Shown: positions 1-10,510 of the stretch, one piece after another
Layout of the letters: every line of letters begins with the position of its first letter
Numbering within the stretch: position 1 is the first letter of the stretch
The notes under the pieces: model-generated
Databases searched by the model: none
What the model was told of the DNA's origin: nothing
What the model saw: only the letters and a program-made list of their open reading frames with translations
From: Xylaria sp. FL1777
Taxonomy: Eukaryota > Ascomycota > Sordariomycetes > Xylariales > Xylariaceae
Direction: 5' to 3'
Assembly (NCBI GenBank): GCA_022578965.1
Contig: MU400736.1
Location: forward strand, 1 to 62,242
Length of the DNA: 62,242 nt
Program-made: the position numbers and the translations under genes

Positions 1-857
1 ATTTTAAAGAAAGCTTAAAAAGCTTTTAAAGAACTAAAACTAAAAGTTACTTTTAACTTTATAATTAAACTACTTAATTTATAAAAAAAAAAAAAACTAA
101 AAATAAATGCTTTAAATAATATAATTATAAAAGTTTTAAAATAACTAAAAAATAACAAAAAATAGCATTTAATAGCTTATTACTTTAAAGCATTATAAAA
201 TGTAGCATTATAATACTTCATATATAATAAAAAACTACTTATAATTATTATAGCAGTTAAAAAATAAAAACTGTTTTTTATAAAAACTATAAAGCTAATT
301 AAAATTTATTTAAATTATTAAAACCTAACGAAATTTATAACTACGCAAAAAATTATTAAATAATATAAAAATTAAATAGTTTTTTTTTTTAAATTTAACT
401 TTAAAATATATTATATTAAAAAAAAAAAACATTTAAGCAAATATATTAAGCTAACAAAGTTAAAAAAGATTTAAAGTTTTAAAAAAAAACATTTAAGTAT
501 TATATTCTTAAAAAAATAAAAGTTTAAAAGTTAAAGTTATATTTAAAAACTTTATAAATATATAGCTATAATAAGCTTATAACTTAAAAAAATTAGCAAA
601 ACTACAAAAATATAAAAAATTAAAAAAAAATAACCTAATATATAAACATAAAGTTTATTTATTAAAATTTTTATAAAACAAGTTTATTAAAAAGTTTTAT
701 AAATACTTATTATATAAATACTAAAAAGCAATAAAAATAGTTAAATAACTATAAAAAAAATACAATTTTTTAAAACTATAAAATATAATTAAAATTATTA
801 TAAAAAAGTGCAATATTTATAACAAAGCTAAAGCAATTTAATATAAACTTTATAAAC
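1..857 (+). pseudogene. Chromovirus pol fragment (RNase H to integrase zinc finger), second copy
   Basis: This stretch aligns end to end, with transitions and only a couple of base indels, to the reverse complement of 16677-15819 inside the complete chromovirus further right. It is therefore a second copy of the same Ty3/gypsy family in the opposite orientation. It covers the RNase H start (the TDASD-like box reads with Asp changed to Asn) through to the integrase zinc-binding region, where a Lys-Lys-Cys-Asn-Ile-Tyr-Asn run near 810-830 has lost its second Cys. The left side leaves the window. The right side stops at the tail of the LINE starting at 858. The expected continuation of integrase is not recognisable after the LINE at 5881, so part of this copy was lost or the junction is more complex than one insertion. 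Confidence 0.85.
847..857. repeat. Left target-site duplication of LINE copy 1
   Basis: The 11 bases actttataaac immediately precede the TTA-repeat tail of the LINE. They recur as actttataaat at 5870-5880, one C/T difference, as expected for a target duplication later hit by the same transitions. In DNA this AT-rich an 11-base near match can occur by chance, so this is supportive and not conclusive. Confidence 0.55.
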
Positions 858-1059
858 TATTATTATTATTAATAACTTATTGTGCTACTTTATAGCGCGG
901 TTTTTCTATTTGTGTACTTATAGGTAAAACTATATAAAAAGCCAAATAAAAACCTTATGCAACAATGTTTACGCTGCTACCTCGAAGTTTTTTTACCTTA
1001 TAACAACTGGTTTTTATTAATTAGCTTGCTAAACAAAAAATAATAGTTAAAAAGCAGAA

Positions 1060-4000
1060 GGACTTTTTTTAAAGTTTTTAGACCTTTTGCTTTTCTAGGA
1101 AGCGCATAAAAGCTTTTTTTTTGTTTTTTAGGACTTTTAAAAGGGCACTTTTGCTTTTTTTGCTAGTTTTTTTTTTATTTCTTGCTTTTTTTTATTTTTT
1201 TTTATTTTTTTTTATTTTAACTGCTTTATTATATATTGCTATTTTATTAGTAGCAAATAGCTACTTTATAATATTACTTGCAGCTTTAAGCTTTTTTATA
1301 GCTAGTTATAAGTTTTTATTAGTTTATAGTAGTTTAGCTGCAAAGCTTTTTTATAGCTGCTTTTTTTTGTTTTTTAGTAAGTTATAATATAAAACTATAT
1401 ATTAAAAAGTTTTTTTTTTTTTTGCATATTTATAAAAAAGCATAAAAAAGCCTAAAACTTTTCTTTTATGTAAAAATGCCTTTAGCTTTATTTTTTTAGT
1501 ACATATTTATATTATTATAACTGCTTTATACTTTAGTAATTTATTATATTTTTTAAAAGCTTTATTTTTGCTAAGCTTTTGTTTAGCTATTATTAAATAG
1601 TTATTACTTGTTTTAGTTTAGCTTTATTTGTTTATTTATTTTTTTTTAATGTAATTTTAAGTTTTTTTTTTTTTAACTATTTTTTTTGCTAAAAATTTAA
1701 AGCTAACATTAAATCTTTTTTAGCTATACTTTTACTATTGTTTATAAGCTTGCTTTTTATTTAGTTTTTAGCTTTTTAAGCTTTTATGTTTTAAATAAAA
1801 GTTTTAATTTTTTTTATTGCTTTTTAAATTAACTTTTTAGCTATTAAATTTTTTACGTAATGTTTATAAGTTATTGTTTTACTACTAAAATATAAGTTAA
1901 TAAAAAAAACTTTTATTTTAGTTTTTAAGTATTTTATTTTAGTTGCTTTAAAAGCTTTAGTTATATGTTTAAAGCACTTATTTTAAGTTATTACTAGTAA
2001 ATTAGCAATACTTTTTGCTTTATTTTTTTTAAAGTTTTTATATTAAGTTATTATACTATAAGCTAAAATATTTTACATTATTATAACGTATATTTGCTTT
2101 ATTTTTGTTATATTGCTGCTTTATATAAAGTTTTATAGCTTAGTTATTATATATAACTAAATATTTAGTTTTTTTTTAAGCTTTACTAAATATTTTTTTT
2201 ATTTTATATTTTTATTAAATTATATTTTTAAAAACTTTGCGTTATTTTTTAAATATACTATTGCGTTAAAAAAGTATACTATTTATATAAATGCTATTTT
2301 ATTGCTAAAAAAATATATTAATTTGCTTTTTTATAATATAAACTTTATTTTATATTGTTTTGCTTAGTTTTTATACGTTTTTTATGCTACTTTTAAAGCT
2401 TTATAGTTTTGCTTTATATTTAGGTTTGCTATAATAAAGTTAATATTATTAGCAAAGCTAATTATTATTAGCTTTTAATATATAGCAAAATTATTATAAA
2501 GTATTAAAATATACAAAAAAAAAAAAAAAGTAAAAATAAAAACCTTTAAAAAACTTTAGCTTTTAGCGCTATTAACTAAAATACTGCTTTATTAAAACAA
2601 AAACGCACTATATAGTTTAATATAAAAAAGTTTACTTATATAACTATTTAAAAAAAAAAGCCTTTTTATTATAAAATGTATATTATTTTTTTTTCTTTAA
2701 TAATATTAAAAGCTTTTATAATGTTTAGCTGTAGTAAAAATGTTATGCTTTTTTTGCTAATTGCTTTTTTTACTGTTTTTAATACTAGTTTAATAGTTAT
2801 ATTTATTAACTTGTTTTATTTGTTATTTATTTAATTGTTTAGCAAAAAACCTTTTTGCTTAGCTATTTTTATTATATAATAATATAGCTTTTTTTTTAGT
2901 ACTTTTTTTATTATATAAATAAGCATAATAAAGCGCTATTTTTTAGCTGTTTTTTTAGTTTTTTTTAACTTTTTAGGTTTAAATATAATTATTACTTTTG
3001 CTTACTTAAATTGCATTAAATAATACTTTAATAAAAAACTAGCAATATATAATATTGCTATTTTTTTTACTAAAGCAAATTTATAAGCTTTAAAAAAGCT
3101 ATTAAGTAATAAGTTATTTTTTAGCGCTTTTTATAGTATTAACTTTTATATTAATAATATTATGTTTTTTTTCTTTGTATTAACGTTAATTATAAACTTT
3201 TAATAGCTATTATAAGTTAAGTTTTTTTTAAATATATTAAACAAGTTTGCTAATAATACAAAAAAAAAGCGTTTTACTAATAAAGCTATTTTTTTTTTAA
3301 AAGTATTAATAAAAAATAGCTTATTTTTTGTTTATTTTAGCAATAAAATTATAATAACTTTTAAAGCTAGCTTATAAGCAAACTTTGTTTATTTAGCTAA
3401 GCTTTATAATAACTTAAAATTTTTAAATGCTTTTATAAATGCTTGTTTTTAGCTATGTTTTTGCGCTTTTTTTATTTTATTGCTAAAAGCTTTCTTTTTT
3501 TTTAAAAAAACTTGCTATGCTGCTTTAGTTCTTTTGCTTTAAAACCTATAGTATGCTTATTTTGCTTTTTTTTTATTTTAACTACTTTTAAAAACTACTA
3601 AAGTAATACTTAATATTTTTTCTTTATAGTTTTTTTAAGCGTTATTTTATTTGTTATTTTTATTAGTTGCTAAATTAAAAAGTTAAAAGTATTATTTAGC
3701 TTGCTAAATATATATAGCATATATATTTTTATAATAATAGCTTTTGTTTTTATAGCTGCTTTATTTTTGTTTAATTTAAGCTAGTTTTATTTTTTTGCTT
3801 TTTTTAAGTATTTTTATAAAGCTGCTTTTAAATTAATTATAATTTTTAATGCTTTATAGTTAAAACTTAACTATTTTAAGTTTTTTTAATGAATAATAGC
3901 TAAGTTATTAAACATTTATATTAAATTTATTATTAAGTTTTTTTATTTATGCTTTATTTTAGTTATTTTTTTTTAAAAAATAACTAGCATAAAATTTTAT

Positions 4001-4590
4001 TATATAATAAACTTAAGCAGTTTATTTGCTTTTTAGCTTTTTTTGCTTTTTAAGTTTTATAATAAGTAATAAAAATTAAAGTTGCTTATAAATATATAGC
4101 GTTTTTTTAGCTTGCTTGCTTTATATATTTTTTAAATTAAATTATATTAAACTGTTTTTTTTTAATTTAGTAAATATATTAACTATAAAAATATTGCTAA
4201 ATTATTGCTATTTATTATAACTTTTGTTTAGTTTTTATTAGCGTTTTTTGCTAGCGTTTTTATTATAATTTTTTTATTTATATATAATATAGCTTTGCTT
4301 TTTAATTAAACAACTTAATAGCTATTACTATTAAAATAATATATATTGCTATATTTGTTAATTATTAGCTTTTAAACTATTATATAGTTAAAGCTATTAT
4401 TTTATAGCATATATGCTATATTACTTTTAAATTTTATAATGTTTTAAAAAGCAATATTATATATTATTAAATTAATAAAAATAAATTTTTGCTTATATTA
4501 CTAGTTTATTGTTTTTTTGCTAGTAACCTTTTTTTATTTAGCTTTATAAATACTAACACTATTAATATTTTTAAATTATTTTTATTTATT
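1060..4590 (-). pseudogene. LINE copy 1 reverse transcriptase ORF, inactivated
   Basis: Minus-strand translation shows a LINE reverse transcriptase. Box A reads FLLQLNIIKAFN (the fold normally has Leu-Asp ... Ala-Phe-Asp), with the first catalytic Asp codon changed to AAC at 2723-2725. Box C reads SFANN at 2445-2459, where the family has FADD, so both catalytic Asp are Asn. Downstream, a thumb-like region and a very Lys-rich C-terminal part run to about 1100. Stops fall mainly where Gln or Trp is expected. Boxes A and C lie in different phases (offset 275 nt, not divisible by 3), so at least one indel lies between them, probably in the long A run near 2513-2529. The upstream part, about 2930-4590, should hold the endonuclease, but I could not identify its residues. 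Confidence 0.75.
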
Positions 4591-4593
4591 TTT

Positions 4594-5869
4594 TTGCTTA
4601 TTATTGCTGCTTTTTTAGCACTTTAAAAGCTTTTAAGTTATAATATATATGCTGCTTTTGCTTTATTTTTTTGTTTAACTTTTTTTTAGCAAGCTTTATT
4701 TTATACTATATATACTTTTTTGCAATTTATACATTTTTGCTTTACTTTTTGCGTTTTTATTAAGCAGCTTTTTTTATTTTTTTAATGCTTTAAAGCTAAA
4801 TAATAGTTATACTTTAAGTTTTTATAGCAATATTTAGCTATATAATTATATTTATAGCAATTAAAATACTATATAACTTTAAGCTTTATAGTAAAAAGTT
4901 TATAGTTAAATAGCTAAGCTTTTTATAAAAAGCTATTTTTGTATATTATTTTAGCTATTATAACGCTACTTATATATAATAATATTAACGTAAATTTAGC
5001 TTTTGTATTTTTAAATAGTATTTTTTTATATTTTATAACTTTAAAGTGTTTATTGCATAATAACTGCAATAAGTTTTTGTTTAAGTATATTGCTTTAATT
5101 TATTTTGCTAAAACGCTTTTTATTATTAGTGCTGCTTTTTTTATTATACTTTTAACCTTTTTTTAAAAGCTTTTATAATTTACTTTTTTTGTTTAGCTTT
5201 TTAAAGCATTGTTTTCTTAAAAGTAATTATTATATTTTTGCTATATAGCTTTTTAACAATAATTGCATTATTGCTTATAAGTGCTATATTTATTATTTTA
5301 ATAATATTAGCTAATATTTTATTTTTAAAGTTATTAGCTTGTTTTTTAACTTTAATTAATACTTTTTTGTTTTGTTTAAATAGTACTGCTTTATTATTGC
5401 AAGCTAATTATAAAGCTATAACTTATGCTTAAAATTTTAGCATGTTTATATTTAATAAAGTTTATTAAAAAAGCTTTTAAACAGTATTTTTAACGCTTTT
5501 TTAGTTAGCTTTTATAGCAGCATTTAAGTTATAGCAAGTTATAAATATATTAAAGTTATTTTTATTATTAAGCTTTATGTTTTGCTAGCTTTTTTAAGCT
5601 TTTTTTAATATGTGCGCTATTTGTACTTTTTTTATGTTTTTTTAAAAAAAGATTTTTTTTGCTATTTTTTTTTCTATTAGTAGCTATAGTACTAGTTCTA
5701 CAATTTTATCGACTATTTTTTATATACTAAAAAGTTTATTAGCTTTATATTTTTTATTAAAACGTTGCTATATTATAGTTATATTGCTAGTAAGTTTTAA
5801 TAACACATTAGTTACATTTTTAACAAATAAGTTATTTAACACTATTTCTTTGTTTTTTGTTATATTTGC
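4594..5869 (-). pseudogene. 5' part of LINE copy 1 (ORF1 or endonuclease region), unassigned
   Basis: This part exists only in copy 1. The plus strand stays T-rich, and the minus strand gives Lys/Asn/Gln-type reading with frequent stops. No zinc knuckle or endonuclease motif can be read with confidence. By position it should contain the end of ORF1 and the start of ORF2 of the LINE. Short plus-strand frames at 4939-5166 and 5238-5432 are hydrophobic antisense shadows. Confidence 0.4.
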
Positions 5870-5880
5870 ACTTTATAAAT
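5870..5880. repeat. Right target-site duplication of LINE copy 1
   Basis: The sequence actttataaat matches 847-857 except for the last base (T instead of C). It marks the inferred 5' end of the LINE, where strand composition also changes from T-rich to mixed. Confidence 0.55.
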
Positions 5881-6556
5881 AAAGTATAACTTACTTAATA
5901 AATAAAAATCGCTATGCTAATTTTAATAATCTTAATTATTTAATAATTAAGCTTAAACTTAAAAAGTTATAGTTAAGTATAAAGAATTTAAAAAAGCTCT
6001 TAAAAAGCTTTAATATTATAAATTAAACTAATAAATAAGTTAATATAGTTTTTTTAATTTATTATAAGCTTTATTATAATTATTAAATAAAAAATAAATA
6101 TATTAGTAATAATTTTTAATTTTTAATTAAGTAAGTTAATTATTATTTGCTTTATTAAATAAGCAATTAATAAAAAAAATTGCAGTAATTTACTATTATT
6201 ATTAAAAAGTTTTTGCTTATTATTAATAAACACTTAATTATTAGCAATAAAAACTATAAATTAAAATAAAAAAACAAAAAAAAAATAAAGCAATTAATTA
6301 AGCTTATTAAAATTTAGCTTAAGCTTTAAATATAAATTATTTTTTAAAGTCTTAAAAACAATTTAAAAACTTTTTTAGTTTTATTAGCAATAATAATAAA
6401 AATCTAAGCATATGCCACAACCTTTATAAGTTTTAAAGCAGGTATATAAGAAAGGCCGAAGGTTTTCTGCTAGTTAAATATATTTATAGTTTATAAGGGC
6501 TGCAATATGCAATAAAAAAAGCAAACTATATTATTTTATTTTAAACATTTGATGTT
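5881..6556. other. AT-rich spacer, no gene seen
   Basis: No coding frame, alignment to another part of the window or structural signal was recognised up to about 6400. From about 6410 to 6500 the G+C rises (for example aaggccgaaggttttctgct), suggesting DNA that escaped much of the mutation. It has no second copy that I can find in the window. Confidence 0.6.
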
Positions 6557-6598
6557 TGTAGTGAAATAAAGCAGTGTGATCGCGCAAGATTTACTACA
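6557..6598. repeat. Short inverted repeat around a GC-rich loop
   Basis: tgtagtgaaat at 6557-6567 pairs with atttactaca at 6589-6598, with one G/T-type mismatch. The loop keeps the unusually GC-rich tgatcgcgc. The right arm lies inside the 298-bp repeat. The second copy keeps the loop as ataattgcgc but has lost the left arm. Confidence 0.45.
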
Positions 6599-6868
6599 AC
6601 ACTTTAATTATAAGGAGATAAGTTATAACTTACGCATCTAAGCAATTAAGCCATATATAAATTAAAAAATAAAACAATTAATAAAAAAGCTATTTAATAA
6701 TATAAATAAAGCAACTATAGCTAATTTTTATTATGTTGTTTGTAATATTTAAGTTTATGCTTTAAAATTTAGCGTAATATTTATACTTTTTTTCTTATTA
6801 TATAACTTAGCTTAAACTTACTTTAACTAGCTAGTTAGCTTATTTAGCTACTTTATTTTACTTTAGTA
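6571..6868 (+). repeat. 298-bp dispersed repeat, copy A
   Basis: This segment aligns base for base, with no gap seen by eye, to 35454-35751 in the same orientation. Most differences are transitions, with a few A/T changes mainly near 6780-6800. The shared start is gcagtgtgatcgcgc (copy B gcagtataattgcgc) and the shared end is around actttattttactttagta. I see no terminal inverted repeats, TG/CA ends or flanking duplication, so it may be a solo-LTR core, a non-autonomous element or a fragment of a larger repeat. It has no long frame. Confidence 0.7.
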
Positions 6869-8200
6869 AGAATAAAAGTTTTAAATTATAAAAATTAAAT
6901 ATGTATAAAACAGTATATATTTTATGCTTTAAAAACGCTATGCATTTTATTTTGTTAAAATAAGTAAGCTAGTTAATTAAAAGTTTAAAAATATATATTA
7001 ATAAAGTTAAGCAAAGTTTGCTTTACCTTTAAAAGGTCTACTAGTAAATTAAGTAATAAGTACTTAGAATTAAAGCTAATTTAGCTTTCTTTTAATGTTG
7101 CAATATTTGCTAACATATTTTTTCATTTTAACATGTTTTTTATAATTTGCAATTATTTTATACTTTTTTTTTATCTTATTTTGTATTTAAACTTAGACTT
7201 TTTTTTAACTTTAAACATAATATTTATATAAGCTATTTTTATAAAAGTTGTTGCTTTTTGTTTAAATTACTGCAATAGTATTTCTGTTAAGCATTTATAG
7301 CTATATAGCAAAAATAAATATTAATATTAAATATATTTAGCAGTATTAAATAAAAACAAGAAATAATATATAGCATTAAGTATATTAAACTTTTGTACTA
7401 ATATGTTTTTATAGTAAAAAGTTGCATATTTAAAATTGCTACTTTTTGCTTTAAAAAATGCTAGCATAACTTTTAGTAGCTTGCTAAACTGCTTTATTTT
7501 AAAAGAAAATTTGTTATTAAAGTTACTTACTTAAAAAGTAATAAGCTTACTACTTGCAAAAGCTTTATTGCGTTTAATACTGCAAAAATTTAATTTGTTT
7601 TTATTAAATATTATAATTATAAATTATAGATATAATATAATATAAAATATAGCTGTTAGTAAAATAATCGTAATAGTGGTTTATTTTAGTAAAGTAATTA
7701 GCTTTATAATTAAAAAAAAAATATGCTATTTGTATAAAATAAGTAAAGTATGTACTTATAAGCTTAGTAATAATAAAAAATTAATTAAGTTAAATAAAGC
7801 TAAAAAAGTAAGCATTTAAAAAAAAGATAAAATTTATAAAAAGTATAACAAGTTTGCAAACTATAGCTAAAATTATAGTATGCTAAGTATATAAGTAAGT
7901 TTATAAGTCTTATAATTATTTATAATTATTAAAGTAAAAAGCAGGTATATAAATATAAGTATTAAAGTAAATAAGTTATATTTGCATACTTTTCTTTAGT
8001 AATACTAAAGTAATACTTATTATAATTAAAGGTTAAGTTTTTTTTTAAGTATATAAACTTTAAACTTATTAATATATACTTTTTATTAGCAAAGCTTATT
8101 AGGTTTATTTTTAACTTAACTAAACTAAATTTTTATTTTTTTTAATTTGCGTTATTTAATAATATACTAAACAAAAAGTATACTATATAATAATTTTAAA
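6869..8200. other. AT-rich spacer, no gene seen
   Basis: There is no recognisable frame or repeat over most of this stretch. A perfect small palindrome, ctttagta-a-tactaaag, lies at about 7994-8010. Nothing else stands out from the background composition. Confidence 0.5.
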
Positions 8201-8690
8201 GTTTGTGATTTAATAAAGCTACTTATTATAAGCACTACATTTTTTTATAAACTAGATCTTTATTTTTTTTTTAAAAACGGTAGCATAAAATAATTCTAGT
8301 GTTTATAACTTAATAAAGCTATACTTACTACAAGCATTATGCTTTTTTATAGTTTAAATTTTTATTTCTTTTTTAAAAACAGTAGCATAAAATAATTTTA
8401 GTGTTTATAACTTAATAAAGCTATACTTACTATAGTTATTATGCTTTTTTATAAACTAGATTTTTATTTTTTTTTTAAAAACAGTAATATAAAACAATTT
8501 TAGTATTTATAACTTAATAAAGCTATACTTTTTATAAATATTATACTTTTTTATAGTTCAAATTTTTATTTTTTTTATTTTGCATAATTTAACTATATAT
8601 TAAAAATAGTAGTATAAAATAATACTAGTGTTTATAACTTAATAAAGCTATACTTTTTATAAGTACTATATTATTTTAATAAGTTATAAT
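8201..8690 (+). repeat. Tandem repeat array, about 102-bp unit, five copies
   Basis: Units begin with gtttataacttaataaagct or a close variant at 8201, 8301, 8403, 8505 and 8630, giving spacings of 100, 102, 102 and 125. The fourth unit carries an extra AT-rich insertion (about 8570-8600), and the fifth is partial, fading near 8690. Each unit holds a pyrimidine run and a taaaaacagtagcataaaat block. Units differ mainly by transitions. No frame runs through the array, so it looks like a minisatellite and not a coding repeat. Confidence 0.85.
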
Positions 8691-8874
8691 AGCTTTAGCT
8701 TATTATATTACTTAAAAACTAAGATTTATATATTAATATTTAAAAGCTTTAACTTTTTTATAGTTTTGTTTTTTTTTTTCTTACTTTAATAAAAACTAAT
8801 ATTTAACTTTTTATTTTTAAACCTAAGCTATAGCAAACTTTCCTTAGCGCTTTTTACGTAACTATACTTAGTAC

Positions 8875-9217
8875 ATAATTTTAAAACTAAATATAAATCT
8901 TAATAAAAAAACAAAACTATTATATAATAGGTTTAATAAGTTTTGCTTTATTAAAACGCAAATATATAAAGGTTTTTAATTTATAACTAAAAATATTCGA
9001 ACTTATATAAAAAATAAAGAACTTTTTTTTATAAACGCTAATTAGTAACTAAGCAAAAGATTTAGTAACTAGGTTTTAAAAAAATTTAAGCTATGTTAAC
9101 TTTTATGCTATGTTATAATTTTGGTTTTTTTAAATAAATTTTAGTCTGCTGTTGTTTATAACTATACTTCTTTTTTTGCTATAGTATTTAATTTAAAGCT
9201 ACTTAGTATAAAATAAT
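8875..9217 (+). pseudogene. Transposon coding relic, unassigned
   Basis: One frame starting at 8875 reads about 114 codons with very few stops for such AT-rich DNA, and those stops sit where Gln or Trp is plausible. Runs such as ELFFINANQQLSKRF and VVYNYTSFFAIVFNL look like real protein and not random AT-rich translation. I do not recognise the family. Orientation and position suggest it belongs to the same plus-strand element as the integrase at 10022-10510. A retrotransposon gag or pol segment, or a DNA transposase, are all possible. Confidence 0.45.
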
Positions 9218-9558
9218 ATACTTAAGCTTTTAAAGCTAACTTTATTACTTTTTTATAGTAAAGTTATATTTTTATATTTAAATATTATATATTTAAGTAA
9301 ACTAAAAGTTATAAATAAACTTAATACAAAAAGTAAGCTAATAGTTAGCATATTTTAGAATTTATTTAAGCTTATATATAAAAAAGTTATTATAATTAAA
9401 CAGCTTTAAAACATTATTTTTTTTATTTTATATGCTAAGATTAATTTTAAGAATATTTAATGTTATATTACTAAGCTTAGCAAAATATTATTAAGCTAAT
9501 TTTATAGCTAAAACTAAATAAGTCTAAGTTAAATTAGTACGCTAAAAAAAATATAAAT

Positions 9559-9810
9559 ATGTTTAAAAAAAAACAAAAGCAATATAAAAAAAAAATCTAT
9601 GCATTTAATAAATTAGTGCAATATAATTTATTAGTTTTAAAAGAATATAAAAGTAAAGTTATTAAACTTATTAATTATGCAGAAAAAAAAAGTATATTTA
9701 TAAATGTTATAAGGTTTAAAAATCTTACTGCTATTTATAAAACTTTAGCTTTTGCTAACTTTGATTTTACTATTGTTTATAGTTATTTAAAAAATATAGT
9801 TTTTATTTAA
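9559..9810 (+). pseudogene. 83-codon open segment of a plus-strand transposon relic
   Basis: This is an ATG-started open frame of 83 codons, Lys-rich at the start (KKKQKQYKKKIYAFNKLVQ) and ending with AFANFDFTIVYSYLKNIVF. It is open without substitution, which is unusual here, but it has no start context or partner that would argue for a working gene. It lies between the unassigned frame at 8875-9217 and the integrase at 10022, all on the plus strand, so I read it as part of one mutated element. No domain is recognised. Confidence 0.4.
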
Positions 9811-10021
9811 TAAAGTTATTAATGCTAAAAAAAAATTTATAGTTTTTTATTCTTTTTAAGAAATAACATATAAAAACTAAATATTTATAACTTAATAAAT
9901 AACTTAAAAATATTACTAAAAAAGCCTTTATTAAAACGTTTATATTATAATTGCTAGTTACTTTAATTGCTAAAAATCCATAAATAGCAAAAAAACTAAA
10001 AAACACTGTTTTAACTATTTT

Positions 10022-10510
10022 TTGGACTTTTTAGTTTTATAAGTTATAAATATACAAACTATGCTATTAAGCAATAAATTTAAGGCTATTATAAAAGCAA
10101 AAAGTAAAATAACAACTTATTTAAAAGCTAAACCTTTAAAACATGTAGATTTTTTAGTAATATTTAAGTTTATTAAAGAAAAAATTATGTTTTAATACAA
10201 AGTTCCTATTAGAATTAAGTGCAATAATAGTTCTAAGTTTAAAAAAGAAATAAAAAATGCAGTAAATACTTTAAAATATAAAATAAACTATAGCTTTGCT
10301 TATTATTTTTAAGCTTAAAGCCTTGTTAAAAAAGGCTACAAACTAATAAAGAAAAGCTTTATATAAGTAATAAATAAAACTAGAAAAAATTAGCTAAATT
10401 ATTTAAACTTAGTAATATAAGCAAATTGCATTTTTATATGCTATTATAACTGTAGCTTATATAAGCTAATATATAAAAAAATGCTAATTTTATTAGTAAA
10501 AAATGTAATA
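10022..10510 (+). pseudogene. Integrase core of a second Ty3/gypsy-type element, inactivated
   Basis: A single plus-strand frame reads an rve integrase core. The first catalytic Asp survives in LDFL (GAC at 10025-10027). The second is in VPIRIKCNNSSKF, where GAT has become AAT at 10223-10225. The catalytic Glu is in AQSLVKKGYKLIKKS, where GAA has become AAA at 10328-10330. Codons AYYFQAQ match the usual AYHPQxxG box with transitions. Asp and Glu are separated by 34 residues. A gypsy-like tail follows (SLYKLIYKKMLILL, compare SPYKLVYG in family members). Stops (TAA, TAG) fall at Gln/Trp positions. Its sequence differs clearly from the chromovirus at 13525-21224, so it is another family. No LTRs were identified for it. 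Confidence 0.75.

Larger units (their letters stand above)
858..5869 (-). mobile_element. Non-LTR retrotransposon (Tad/I-like LINE), copy 1, mutated
   Basis: The element is read on the minus strand: 5' end near 5869, 3' end at 858, where it finishes in a TAA-repeat tail (TTA repeats on the plus strand at 858-875). The segment 858 to about 4593 aligns with the second copy at 29738-33473 almost without gaps. The segment 4594-5869 is present only here, because copy 2 is 5'-truncated. An 11-bp near-duplicate flanks the element. T-richness on the plus strand, meaning A/Lys-rich coding on the minus strand, stops near 5869 and supports the boundary. The terminal 3' part (about 880-1010) keeps more G+C than the body. 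Family placement follows from the RT described separately. The clade is inferred from motif resemblance only. Confidence 0.8.

Noticed and set aside
1121..1387. 88-codon plus-strand frame, Phe/Leu-rich, resembling a membrane protein, nearly identical to 29999-30265
   Set aside because: Both are antisense to the Lys-rich C-terminal part of the LINE ORF (AAA codons read as TTT). Their similarity reflects LINE homology, not a conserved membrane protein.
6557..6598. Inverted repeat taken as terminal repeats of a tiny DNA transposon
   Set aside because: Only 42 bp in total, with no flanking duplication, and the second copy of the surrounding repeat lacks the left arm.
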